Shown here: positions 47,040-58,227 of the stretch, piece by piece | Layout: each line of letters opens with the position of its first letter | Numbering within the stretch: position 1 is the first letter of the stretch | Assembly: GCA_036898135.1 (NCBI GenBank) | Contig: CM072512.1 | Coordinates: forward strand, 42,658,944 to 42,722,943 | Origin: Oncomelania hupensis | Taxonomy: Eukaryota > Mollusca > Gastropoda > Littorinimorpha > Pomatiopsidae | Reading direction: 5' to 3' | Length of the DNA: 64,000 bases | The notes under the pieces: generated by a model | Databases searched by the model: none | What the model was told of the DNA's origin: nothing | What the model saw: the letters and a program-made list of their open reading frames with translations, nothing else | Made by a program: the position numbers and the translations under genes

Positions 47040-48477
47040 CGGCTAGCGGGCGGTTTTATGAATGACGTTTCAAAGTTTTCGGATGTCACCATTGACACTG
47101 TTATCTGTAACAAGATCTGGCAGAGTGGGGAATGGCCCACACCATGGACCCAGGCGCTTGTCATCACACTTCCCAAAAAGAGTAACCTTCAGGAGTCTGA
47201 AAACTAAAAAACCATCAGCCTCATCAGCCATTATAGCAAAGTCCTCTGAAAGTAATACTCAACAGGTTGAAACCCCAAGCTGAACAAATCATAGCTGAAG
47301 AACAAGCAGGATTCAGGGCAGGGCGAAGTACCACTGAACAGATTTTCAACATCAGAATAATCTGCGGGAAATACATACAGCACCAACATCTATATAATAT
47401 GTTTGTAGACTTCAAAGAAGAGTTTGACCGAGTCTGCCATGCAGCTCTGTGGGCAAACATGAGAGTGTACAACATCAGCCCTAACATTATTGAAGTCATC
47501 AAAAGCCTGTATAATCAGTGCAGTTTTCCACAACAGCGCCATCTGGAACTGGTTCAGAGCAACAATCGGTGTGCGTCAAAGATGCCTACTTTTTTCCAAC
47601 ACTCTTCAACATCTTCCTGGAGCGCATCATGTCAGATGTCCTTGCAGATCACGAAGGCACAGTCAGCATAGAGGGTAAAGCAATCTCCAACCTCCATTTT
47701 GCGGATGACATTGATGGATTGGCTGGAGAGGAACAAGAACTTGAACAGCTGGTACAGAGGCTTGACACCACCTCCAGAGCCTATGGAATGGAAATAAGTG
47801 CAGAGAAGACCAAATTGTTGACCAACAACACCAATGGCATCAACACGGACATCAAAGTCCAAGGCCAATCCCTCAACACTGTGCATAGCTTCAAATATTT
47901 AGGAGCCATTGTATCAGACAATGGGTCTCGAAAGGACGTCCTCTCCAGATTCGCACAAACAACTGCTGCCCTTACAAGGTTGAGGCCCATTTGCAAAGAC
48001 AGAACCATCAGTCTAAGTTCCAAAGTAAGGTTACTGCGCTCTCTTGTCGTCTCCATCTTCCTATACTCTTGCGAAACGTGGACCCTCACAGCAGAACTAC
48101 AACGAAGAATACAAAGCATGGAGATGAGGTGCTACAAAAGACTTCTGGGCATTGATTTCCTATACCCAGACTATCACCAACAACGATAGACCATCACACA
48201 GGCCATTGGACAACACGATGACCTGCTCACAGTGGTGAAGAAATGGAAAATCCGATGGTATGGCCACGTCACAGAGCATCAGGCCTTGCAAAGACCATTC
48301 TGAGGCAGAAGAAGAGGGAGACAAAAAAAGAGGTGGGATGTCAACATTCGAGAATGGACTGGCATGACGCTGAGCGAAGCCATGAGGGTTGCTGAGGAAA
48401 GAGAAAGATGGAGCAAGTTGGTAAAACGATCATCTGTGGTGCCCCAACGACCTTTGAGTTACGGGATAGGATAGGAA
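47040..48477 (+). pseudogene. LINE copy j: longest copy, decayed reverse transcriptase plus C-terminal region
   Basis: It starts within the reverse transcriptase domain (ICNKIWQSGEWPTPWTQALV), with the motifs EEQAGFRAGRSTTEQIF and MFVDFKEEFDRVCH (palm motif A region) and the catalytic box HFADDIDGLA. The C-terminal region seen in the shorter copies follows, and the copy ends at tacgggataggataggaaa. In-frame stops (after QESEN) and several frameshifts make it inactive. It shows that all the short copies come from a true LINE ORF2. The endonuclease and ORF1 are missing. Confidence 0.88.
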
Positions 48478-48687
48478 ACGACAGGAACAGTCTCTACGTT
48501 ATATGTGCAAGAGTTAAGCGCGACCTGCTGCAGTCAAGTGGTAGAAGTGACTACTTTATTTTCTAATACCTAACCAATGCCAACGACAGAAACAATTTGG
48601 GTGCATGGGTAATCATTACAGCTGCTGCTTTACATTTAACTGGACCTTGATGCTCTAGCAGAGTTGTGACTCCATTTTCTCGCACGA

Positions 48688-48786
48688 GAGTATAACACAA
48701 GGTCTAGATTGTGCACGCATGAATTTCATTGCACGGACTTTGAAGATCCTGACGTTTTTGGCCTAAATGGGTGAATGCCAGATACA
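48688..48786 (+). mobile_element. SINE family D fragment (body only, diverged)
   Basis: gagagtataacacaaggtct and gggtgaatgccag match the body of the 25185 copy in reverse orientation. Confidence 0.6.
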
Positions 48787-48957
48787 CCAAAACAACTACC
48801 TGCACATCCTCAAATATGGTGATAACTTAGGGTGAAATGGAAAACAGCCACATATCACAAAGATCTCACCAGTGTGTTGTCACCTAATTCTTGCCTATGA
48901 ACAGAAGAAGGAGGAGGAGGAGAAGGAGAAGGAGGAGAAAAAGAATTATTGAATGAG

Positions 48958-49129
48958 TGAACATTGAAGTTTAGCGTCTACACCCACCATTGGCGATATG
49001 GCAGAAGGGGATAACTATCCCAGGGAACAAGGGGTAGGACCTAAATCAACACTGAACCACAAGAGCAATCATAGTGCTAAAATGTACTGTGACAAATTGC
49101 CACTTTTTATTTCGCCCACTACGGGAAGA
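48958..49129 (-). mobile_element. SINE family E, copy 2 (head truncated)
   Basis: Matches 16150-16320 through cacccaccattggcgatatg and stops at cccactacggga, where a (GAA)n(GAT)n tract replaces the promoter head. Confidence 0.8.
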
Positions 49130-49157
49130 AGAAGAAGAAGAAGAAGAAGAAGAAGAA

Positions 49158-49229
<72 letters not shown>
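49130..49229. repeat. (GAA)n(GAT)n microsatellite
   Basis: About 32 bp GAA then about 70 bp GAT. Confidence 0.95.
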
Positions 49230-49321
49230 CAACAATAGCAGCGGCAACACCAATAACAACCAGAAGTTCATAGCCCTTTGCTTCTGCTTGAGTCGGTAGT
49301 CTGACTGAAGGCATTCGCACT

Positions 49322-49561
49322 CGAGCAGCTTTTGTGGTGTTGAAGTTCTGGAACTGAGAGAGTTGTGCAACTCCTTTGCTGCTGCTACCTGGCAAAACAC
49401 CTGTGTCCCTGATTATAATGCCAAGATAGACATTCTTCCACGCCGACTGGCATTCCTTCCTCGCCTGCTTCTGTCTACACAGGCTGATGAGCTCTATGGG
49501 TACCCATTGCCAGCTCCAAAGAGACGAGGTTTAGATAATGAGAACCAGAAGTGGAAGTGGT
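49322..49561 (+). CDS. Candidate terminal host exon (about 80 codons), product not recognised
   Basis: One plus-strand frame is open from about 49309 to a TGA at 49560-49562. It includes VLELRELCNSFAAATWQN, ILPRRLAFLPRLLLS and ELYGYPLPAPKRRG, and ends ENQKWKW. Composition is diverse, unlike the simple repeats on both sides, and it lies in no repeat family found here. Possible acceptors are gagtcggtag at about 49299 or gtgttgaag at about 49349. It could be the 3' end of a host gene or of a transposon gene. Minus-strand frames over the same DNA run into the (ATC)n repeat and look less natural. No domain is recognised. Confidence 0.35.
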
Positions 49562-50044
49562 GATTAGACGGAGTGAGGAGGGGAGAAAGTGGAGGAGGTG
49601 GTGATGAAGCTGAGATGTGAAGGAGGAGAGGAGGATTGTGATTGAAGAAGAGGAGATAGCTAGAAAAGGGAGCTGGTGACGCCAAGGAGGAGGAGGAGGA
49701 GGAGGAGAAGGAGGAGAAGGAGGAGAAGGAGTTAGATAATGAGAAATCGAGAAAGAGGGAATGGTTGGTTATAAGAGAATAAAAGTGAATGGGCAGTGTT
49801 GGTTGACTGGTGGTGTTGTGGGAGTGACGGTGTGGTGATGGTGTGGTGATGGTGGTGGTGGTCGTGGTGGTGGGATGGTGATGGTGGTGGTGGTGGTGAT
49901 GAGATGAGATAGAGGAGGATTTGTGAATGAGAAGGAAGAGGAGGCTGTGGGCAAGAATTACGTACAGGAGGAAAGCTTGACGTTTTGGTCTGCAGAAAAC
50001 GGTAACCTCAAAACTATACGAGGAGGAGGATTAGGAGGAGAGAG
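49562..50044. repeat. Purine-rich GGA/GGT low-complexity DNA
   Basis: Imperfect (GGA)n and tggtggtg repeats. Confidence 0.85.
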
Positions 50045-50342
50045 GAGGTAAGGTAAAGGTAAAGGTAGTCCCATAGCCTTGTGGCCGTAGGGGAGCGTGA
50101 TGTTGGAGATCACACTTATCTTGGGCCAGCGTAATGAGGGTGATGCCCAACTCTCTCCCTCGCTGCTTTACCTTCCCCACCCTCAAGAGAGTAGGTACTC
50201 AATCACAGTTGAGTCAACTGGGGGCGTTGTTGTTTGTCGCTTCACACCTTAGCGGTCACCCATCCAAGTGCTAACCGCACCGGACGGTGCTTCACTTTCG
50301 ACACAGTAGCGAGTGCTCCAACCACTGCACTATCCGACACCC
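50045..50342 (-). mobile_element. SINE with 5S rRNA-like head, copy 2
   Basis: On the minus strand the head reads ggatagtgcagtggttggag (A-box-like TAGTGCAGTGG), then gcggttagcacttggatggg plus tgacc, the 5S C box at 50255-50276. The body shares ggtaaagcagcga and cctcat.acgctgg with 21472-21800 and ends in (CCTTTA)n. Confidence 0.82.
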
Positions 50343-51140
50343 CAAGAGGAATGTGAATGAGTAGGAAGAGGTTTATGACAACGATGAAGAAGATGAGGAG
50401 GAAGATGGGAATGGAAAGTTTTGTTTGCACACAATGATTAGCTAATAATTAAAGGAGTGATTAGGAGGAAGAGAGAGATAAGGAAGAGGAGAGAGGGAAG
50501 GGAGGAAGGTAATGTGAATGAGGACGGAGGAGATTGCTGTGGACAAGAATGAAGTAAAAGGGGCGGCGCGGAAGGATCGAAGATAATTTTTTTTTGGTCT
50601 GCACAAAATAACGATAAGCTAACAACCAAAGGATGTCTAACGCGGCACAAAGAGAAGAAAAAGGAGAATGGATGTCCCGGTAATGATATCCCCGGCAAAA
50701 ATTTAATAATCTCTGAAGAAGAAGAAGAAGAAGAAGAAGAAGAAGAAGAACTGCCTTGAAGGAGGAGTGGCTCCTTTTTGTCTTCACACAAATGGCTGTG
50801 CTGAAACTACAGACGAAGTCTTCATAATGAGTAGCACAACAACCAAACAAAAAGAGCAGAGAAGAAGAAGAAGAAGAAGAAGAAGAAGAAGAAGAAGAAG
50901 AAGAAGAAGAAGAAGAAGAAGAAGAAGAAGAAGAAGAAGAAGAAGAAGAGCAACAACAACAACGACGACGACAACAACAACAAGACGAAGAAGACGAAGA
51001 ACAACAACAACATGAACAAGAACATGAACAAGAACAATAAGAACTAGAACAAATACAAGGAAAACAACAAGAAGAACAACAAACAAAAAATGAACAAGAA
51101 CAAGAACAATAAGAACAACAACAACAACAACAACAAACAT
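50343..51140. repeat. Purine-rich DNA with (GAA)n and CAA/GAA microsatellites
   Basis: (GAA)n at 50716-50751 and 50862-50948, then mixed caa/gaa/cga repeats to about 51140. Frames here (poly-R, poly-L, poly-S) are artefacts. Confidence 0.9.
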
Positions 51141-51466
51141 CAGCTCTCAAGAGGAAAGACTGAGAACACTCACACAATTTGGCACAACTTGCAGACCGCC
51201 AGACAAATAAATAGGGCGAATGATTGTTACACACAGAGCACTCAATTAGGCTACATATCCCCTATACGATACAGAAATTACCCTCAGAAGATCCAGAAAA
51301 AGAAAAAGAGAGAAAACCTGTAAGATAATGTATCCCATCACTCGTTGCCGATGGGATATTGTTTTCGTCGCCGTCATTGAGCGCGTGGTCCCGTGTGCCC
51401 CATTCGAACGCTGCTTCTGATGAACGGATTTATGACTTATTAAACTGATTATCCACAATTACCCTC
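51141..51466. other. Intergenic; nothing recognised
   Basis: Unique-looking sequence flanking the outer edge of element 3. Confidence 0.5.
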
Positions 51467-52979
51467 TGTTACGTTGAAACAAACGAAAGTGTGTCTAAAG
51501 CGCGCACGATAGATCTAATCGTTTCGTTTTGCAAAGTATTCAATGATGGAGTTTATTTACCTTTGATTTGAGTTTGCATTGTTGTTAGGAGAGGCTTTGT
51601 ATAACGTTGATAATTTTCGTTAGTCGATATTGTTAGAGAATACTCTGGATCTCCTTGTTTACTATCGATCGAAGTTTCGGGATGATTGTCGAAGTAAGAG
51701 AAGGTTCGGGGTATGTGTGGAGAGATGAATGACGTAAGTCAGTGATGACGATCTTTAATTTGTGAAAGAATTCAGTAACATTCATTGCATAGCAAGCGCC
51801 TGTACTGAGATTCCTCCACGTAGACAGAATAAATGTATGATATAAGGATATATCTACGTCACTCGTTGTTTGAGACCAGTCTGGAACATAGTAATAACGT
51901 CACACACATTCTCATTGGTTAGTAGGCAGAGAGCGAGATAAAAAGAACATGCGAATAATAGATCCGGGCATCTGAGTACGGAAACTGTCAGATGTGAACG
52001 GACTGCAATTTTCGCCGACAAGCTTAGAAGAAGCAGGTCCAAACGATAATTGCGACGGTTCCTGTGTCGTACCAAGCTACTGACCAGGCTGATTAAGTTG
52101 GCAACTTCGACCTAGCACGGAGGTAATTATATTCAGTTCATTCGAATCGTCCGGCTATATGTAACCCGAGATCTATTGCAAAGTTGCTTACCACTCATGC
52201 AGATAGCTAAGACTGCCTGTTCATTACTTTGCAGTTGCATCGTGTAATACCCGGCCGTCAATCGAACCGAGGCAAGCGAATGTACACTTCCTTGGACGCC
52301 GAGTCGACAGGAGTTAGCTGTTTCTGGACCTTCCTACCGGACCGTCCCTCGCTACTCTGAGAGCCGAATATTCTCGACGGATTACCAAGATAGTCCCGAG
52401 CTGTTACCGTGAACTGTGTTTCATATTTCTATGCTCCAGTTCGCCAGCCAGTTATCGCCAAGTCGATTTCTGATGCCATGATCATTTAGTGAGATAAACG
52501 AGGAATACATTAACGAAACTTTATAATGGAGACAGTGATGAACAGTCTGAAGTGTGTCGCATAGGCTGAGTTCCGTTCTGGTCATTCTCAACAACTGTGA
52601 AATGTACTGTTGTGTATCCGGTCTCTGCCTGTGGTTTGTGAAGACTGTGGTGTTATGAAGACTGTGGTGAAGACTGTGGTGTTATGAAGACTGTGGTGTT
52701 ATGAAGACTGTGGTGTTATTTTTTTCCTTCAGATTGTAGTGAGTTGACCATTCCATTGTAGGTATTGATTTTCCTACTTTTGGTTCTCCCACTTAGCTGC
52801 GCAATTTATAAGTAAACCTTTTTTTTATTGTTCATGTTATGAAGTGTTTTGTGTGCAAGTATGAAATATTGGAGTCTGATGATATAGATGTTAGATTTAT
52901 AATAATACAGTGTGGGAAAACTTATTGCCTGTGTTCTTGAGTTTTTCCCCTTTTCATCTTGCTACACGAATCCTTTACA
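51467..52979 (+). repeat. 5' LTR, element 3 (about 1513 bp, boundary tentative)
   Basis: Ends cctttaca one base before the primer binding site. The proposed start TGTTACGTTG gives a length like the other two LTRs (1563 and 1537 bp) and includes a CCAAT-type box (cattggtta, 51914) and a TATA-like gataaaaag near 51938. A shorter LTR starting at TGTAACCCG (about 52160) cannot be excluded. It carries a 17-bp tandem repeat (gaagactgtggtgttat) at 52638-52718. Confidence 0.5.
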
Positions 52980-52980
52980 G

Positions 52981-52998
52981 TGGTGACCCCGACTTTTA
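52981..52998 (+). other. Primer binding site, element 3
   Basis: TGGTGACCCCGACTTTTA directly follows the LTR. The TGG start pairs with a tRNA CCA end, and TGGTGACCCCGAC is a familiar retroelement primer-site pattern. The primer tRNA differs from that of elements 1 and 2. Confidence 0.65.
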
Positions 52999-54733
52999 CA
53001 TAACGTTTGCTCCTTCTGAGAAGTTTAATTTTTCATTGAAGAATTTTAAATATTGTTTTGCCACTCTGAATTGTAAATGTTTGTACACGTGAGTCAAATT
53101 TTTCGGTAAAGTAATAGCTAATGAAACTTTTCAGTGTTGGTTGAACATTTGTTTAATTTTGGAGACTTTATTTTAATCAGTGGCCTGTGGCTGCAGTCAA
53201 ACAGGATTAGCCCTAGTACCGTGTTGACATTGTATTCAGAGGCACATTACTTTTTCGTATTTTTCTATGTGAGTTGTTTGTAAACTGGTGTGAATGTGGA
53301 TTAGGGTTAAATAATTTTTTATAGGTTGTAAATTAGGTGATATTAGAATATTTAGGTGTAATTAATTTTTTTTCTCCTTCTTTCATTTTCTTGGTTAGAA
53401 TATTTAGGTGTAATTAATTTTTTTTTTATTGTTCTCATTCTTTCGTTATGTTATTATTATTTTTTTTAATCTAAATTTTTCTCTTAAGGTTAATAATTGT
53501 AAGTTTGACTTGTAAATTATATTATAATTAAATACTTTGAATTTGACAATTTCTAATTTTTTTTTTAAAATATATTTTTAAACCACCTAAAAGTTGATTG
53601 ACTTTGAATATTCTAAATTTTGAAAAAGGTTGCAAGTGTAGAATTTTACAGTGAAATAATTTTTCTTGCGTTATTTTTTTTTCTTGTTTACTAGGATTCA
53701 GAGTTTAGTATATTACTTATTAGGATTATTAGCGACATTAGGATAGTATACTAGATTGTGGTCATATTTCTATGGTAATTTTTATTGGTTTTGTGTGTAA
53801 TTTGATCCCCTCTCCGATTCTAGGGGGCACAGCTCATCTGTTTTTTGTGTGATTTCTTAGCTGTGCGAGGACCTAGGTTCTTGTTCCTTCCTTTGGTTTA
53901 TAGTGTGGTTGAATAACTTTACTGACTGAAAGTATGCGGAGTGAGTGAACTTAGAACTGTAACCAAGCCTAGTAAGTTTTTATAAGAACAGTTGGTGTGA
54001 ATAAGTCTCTTTACTAAAATTTCCTTGCTACCTTTCCTTTACTATTATCAGTATTAAGCTGTCTGTAACTCCTTTTTCTTGTTTTCCCATACTGTTTAGT
54101 GTGAAGAAAAAAAGTAGTGGGGTAGTTCGGGTGATTGTTTGGTTGTGGTACTGAAAGCTTATATGTAAAATTAAATTAGTTAATACTTTTACTCATTGAG
54201 TAAACTAAAACATGCTAATTACTTATTGGAAATAGTGTATTTATACTAGTTGGATATAACTCTAATAATTTGCAGTTGATTTTGGGTTAGTAGAAGTAGT
54301 GTAGTGATACTATCAACTGATTGTCTTCCTATTACATTTTTAGCCGCTTGCCTTAATAAAACCTAAGTGCCCAACTGTGGTTTGAATGAATGGTAATTAG
54401 TGTGGGTATTGTCATTGTTTACTGTTTGTATAATTTTGTTTATATTTTTGTGAATTTAAATTTTGAACATATATTTTTTGATTACATAGCTAAACAACAA
54501 TAATAATATAATGTATACATGTATGCTTTGTCATAGCTACACTGTGTAATGATTACAGTGATTCAAGTAAACAAGACTATTTGTTGAAGGATTAATTTCG
54601 TACTTGAACTTTGAAGTATAACTGACTCCAGTCAGAAAGCGTGTTCGATCACGTCAACTGTCTTTAAAGATTTTTGATTGATTTACTGTTGTAAAAATTT
54701 GGTATATATATATATTTTTTTTCATTGCAAAAT

Positions 54734-56523
54734 ATGGCGCAGTCTGAAGGCATTGAGGAGTTTGATAAATACCTTGCTCAGGGTACTAAATTAGGCCTCG
54801 CGGATGAAAAATTACAGACCTATGTTTTGCAATGCATAGACAGAGAAGAGCGAAATGTGAAAAGAGAATATGAAAAAATACAAGCAGAAAGAGAAGAAAG
54901 AGAAAGAGAAGCTATAAGACAATATGAATTGAGGAAGTTAGAGTTGGACAAAGATATGCGAGTACTTGCTCAAGCACAAGCTGAACAAGCAACTGAGAAA
55001 AATGTTTTGAGGCAGGAAAATAGAACTCAGTCTCACCCCAAAAACTATCCTAAACTACCTATGTTTAAGGAGGCGGTGGACTCAATGGATTCATTCCTCT
55101 GTAGGTTTGAAGCTCATGCCAAGGCAATGAATTGGCCAACGAAAGATTGGGCAATCCTCCTCAGTGCTGTTTTAGATGGCCAGGCTTTGAATTTATTTCA
55201 TACCCTCAATGCCAAAGGACAACTGGAATATGATACATTGAAAGAGTGTCTTCTGACTAAATTCCATTGCAATGCGGAGGGATTTAGGCAGAAACTCAGA
55301 GGTTCAAAACCAGAAGTTGATGAGTCATTCCTGTCATTTGGTACTAGACTTAGGCACTTATTTGACCGTTGGGTGGAACTTAGCCTGATTGATCACACTT
55401 TTGAAGCATTGTCAGAACTTATGCTTTCGGAACAATTTTTGCTGAGCGTTTCCAAAGACTTAGCGGTATTCTTGCGTGAAAGAAATCCCAAGAAACTCAA
55501 AGAGCTGATTGACCATTTGGAAAATTACCGAATCGCTCATCCGACAAAACTGTTAGCCAGTAAGCAAGATATTCCGAAAGTGACAGCGATGGGCGCTCCG
55601 TCCCAACGAGGCGGTCAAGCATACAGAGGTGGCAGAGGTTATCCTAGCGAACATAAGCGAGGGCCATGGACAAAGCCGAGCTGTTCTAACCCACAAACTG
55701 TTCAGGATAAGCAAGAAACTAGTACATCCCATGTCACAAGCGGGCATAAAAGCTCTCCAGTTATATGCAATAGGTGCGGACTCGCTGGACACATTGCAAA
55801 AGGGTGCCGAGCACGTATATCAAAGGACAACAAATCTGCATTACTTTGTTTCACACCACCTGAAAGAAAACCAATTCCAGCAGCAGTAGCGGTAGACTTT
55901 AGAGATGGTGATCTTCAGTATTCTAGAGGGAAAGTTAATAACATACCAGTCACAGTAGTCAATGACTCTGGAGCAGTCACAGCAGGAGTGAGGAAGTCAC
56001 TGGTACAACCTCACCAGTACACAGGGGAGTACAAAACGACAATTTCATTTGGTGGGAACAGAGAAAGGTTTCCTTTAGCTATTGTCCCAATAGAAACAGA
56101 AATGTACACAGGAAACATTTGCTGTTGTGTGATTGATGCCCCTGTCATAGACCTTCTACTAGGCAATCTAGAGAAAGTAGAACCAACCCCAGGTCTGTTT
56201 GGGAAAGTAGTCTCGGAAGATGCCACAGGAGATGCAGACACTACTCACCAACTAACTGCTACAGTCACTACTAGAGCCCAGACTAGTAAAGAGAGAGATG
56301 CGCCAAAGCCACTCAAAGCTCCAACACTTCAACTCTCAGTGGATGCAACAGAGTTGAGTAAGCTTCAGAATGCAGACCCGAAACTCCAACCATACTTTGA
56401 GCTAGCTTCCACAGGTGAAATTAAGAGGCATGGACAGAACAGTTTTCACTTTGAAGTAGACAACAACATACTTTACAGAGTTTTTACTACTCCGACAGAA
56501 ACATGTCAGCAGATAGTAGTACC
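54734..56523 (+). CDS. gag: Gag-protease polyprotein, element 3 (truncated by insertion)
   Basis: About 596 codons from ATG at 54734 (MAQSEGIEEF) to the junction. An N-terminal charged coiled coil (about 45-95) leads to a capsid-like core (about 110-270, with LSELMLSEQFLLS and LIDHLENYRIAHP). A CCHC knuckle follows (CNRCGLAGHIAKGC, about 345-358), then a protease with Asp-Ser-Gly (VVNDSGAVTAG, about 411) and LLLGNLEKV. The frame then enters the pol spacer and stops matching at QQIVVP, just where the intact element continues toward its integrase zinc finger. Past 56523 the frame reads 33 codons of inserted LTR before a stop at 56618-56620, giving a chimeric end with no functional meaning. Gag and pro share one frame without a stop, unlike element 1. 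Confidence 0.82.
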
Positions 56524-58060
56524 TGTCACGTGGGGTTTATGGGCTCTGCACAATGGAATTATGGACCCTCACGTTTATTCGGTGGGAACTGCTAGTAAGT
56601 CACCCTATGAATTACTTTAATAAATTTATTTGTTTAGCTCGTTCTGTGTTAAGGTTGGGGTACAGAAATAGATAGAAAAATGGTAAAAGAATACTGTCAC
56701 ACTAGCTTTCACACGGCTATGAATCATATGTAGTCCAGCCACTTGATAACAGTTAAAATCACACATTTATTTCTTCTACTCTATACAAGATTCTCTAAGT
56801 ACTAATCTAACTTTAAAAAGTCTCTTTCAATGCTAATAGTTCGATCGCTGATAGTCTAGGCAGCTGTTATATCTTCCTCGGGCACTTTCTATAAGTTTAT
56901 GTAGATTTGGACTACTGTGGTCCGTTTTACGGTTTCTGAAGAGTTGGACTACTGTGGTCCTGTTATGATCAGTTTAAGTGCACTTCTGGGGGTACACTTA
57001 ACTTTCTTATGGTGCGGTCGAAGTCCTTCTGTGAGGTAGCTTCTGGTACACCTTTGTAGTTGTGTAGTTGGGTTCCCTTGCCACGCTGTGGGGTCTGACA
57101 GGGTGTCTTTCAAGGCAGCTCTTTCCGTCTTGTGCGGTAGAGTCTCCTCAACCAACTGGTCGTTTCTGTGGAGTGGGGTGCACAGGATAGCTCGGGATAG
57201 CTCGGGATAGCTCGCCTGCTCGTCTGTAATATAAGAGACGAAATTCTGCACAACCCTGAATAATCGGTTTGTGCAGAGCGTCTCACTGAAAGCCAAGTAG
57301 CCCTCAGTGATAGCTCCACATCTCTATACATAAGCGACGAACATTCTGCTACTTCCGGGGTCCGCTGTAATCTCACTCTAAATTCCTATACATACATAAA
57401 TATCAATCGTGTCTAACTATACACATACAGAATTAATAATATTATAAACATTCACGGGTACAGCCACTGGTCTGCAAACATACATATAAGTTAAACAACA
57501 GTGGTTCCGTATGGTATACAACATGGCGGCGCAACCGGTCGTGTTTCGCCTCGTGCTCGGCTCGTCCACGTGGTACGGCAAATTCGGATTAACAATTCAC
57601 ATTTATGCATAGCAATTTCCACAAACATAATTTCAACAATAATACAAATATATCACGATGAAACAGAAGGGTGTTCATTTACCTGTTTGACAAGTTCAGG
57701 CCCGTGATGACTTGAGAGAATTCTAAGATTTCAAAATCCTGCTTCCTGGTCTATGAGTGTAGAGATTTCTCTAGCTGTGGAGATGTTGACTCTACCTCGT
57801 CTCACACACGACTGATTCAAACTGTCTTAGGTTTTGACACATTCAAAACTGCTCTACCCACTGAGCCTGCTCTGATTGGTTAACACGGTCCGATTCAAAG
57901 CTCAAGTGCTGAGTCACTGCGATGTGGGTCGGGCTCGCGGTGTGTGGTCTGCTGTGTAATTTAATTGCTGCTGTGTAATAGTCTAACTTCTCTACTGTTA
58001 CAAAGACTACACATGGCTAAATAGTCAACAAGCAGAGTTAAAACTAGCCAATTTATGACA
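56524..58060 (-). repeat. 3' LTR, element 2 (1537 bp)
   Basis: Begins TGTCACGTGG and ends TTTATGACA. It is repeated at 63083-64000; the only difference I saw in about 918 comparable bases is t at 56697 against g at 63256. It contains a small gatagctcgg tandem repeat at 57187-57214. Being on the minus strand, this left copy is the 3' LTR. Confidence 0.93.
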
Positions 58061-58074
58061 GGCTCCCTCAACTG
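58061..58074 (-). other. Polypurine tract, element 2
   Basis: The minus strand reads CAGTTGAGGGAGCC immediately before the 3' LTR start (TGTCATAAAT), the expected place for the plus-strand primer. The purine core is short. Confidence 0.6.
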
Positions 58075-58227
58075 AAAAAAGGCGATGACTACTGGATTCG
58101 ACCTTTTTCTACTACAGAGCCTAGTTTAACACTGCACTATCCTAGGGTCCTATTTACCAACTAATTAAGTTGCTCTACCTGAGCTGCAATGCTGTGCCAG
58201 GTAGCTATGGACACTAGTGACCGGGTT
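58075..58227. other. Noncoding stretch between gag-pol stop and polypurine tract
   Basis: About 150 bp with no frame; no envelope-like gene is present. Confidence 0.7.

Larger units (their letters stand above)
51467..56523 (+). mobile_element. Gmr1-like Ty3/gypsy retrotransposon, element 3 (5' part, cut by element 2)
   Basis: LTR, primer binding site, an unusually long AT-rich leader (about 1.75 kb, 52994-54733, no supported gene) and gag-protease, interrupted at 56523/56524 by the LTR of element 2. The remaining pol and 3' LTR should resume to the right of element 2, beyond the window. Clade placement rests on gag and protease similarity. Confidence 0.75.

Noticed and set aside
50461..51234. 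A 257-codon minus-strand frame rich in Ser, Cys and Leu
   Set aside because: Its centre is (GAA)n and CAA/GAA repeat; the flanking residues show no domain.
56949..57376. 115- and 88-codon minus-strand frames, repeated at 63508-63935
   Set aside because: They lie in the LTRs; identity between copies follows from LTR identity, not protein constraint.
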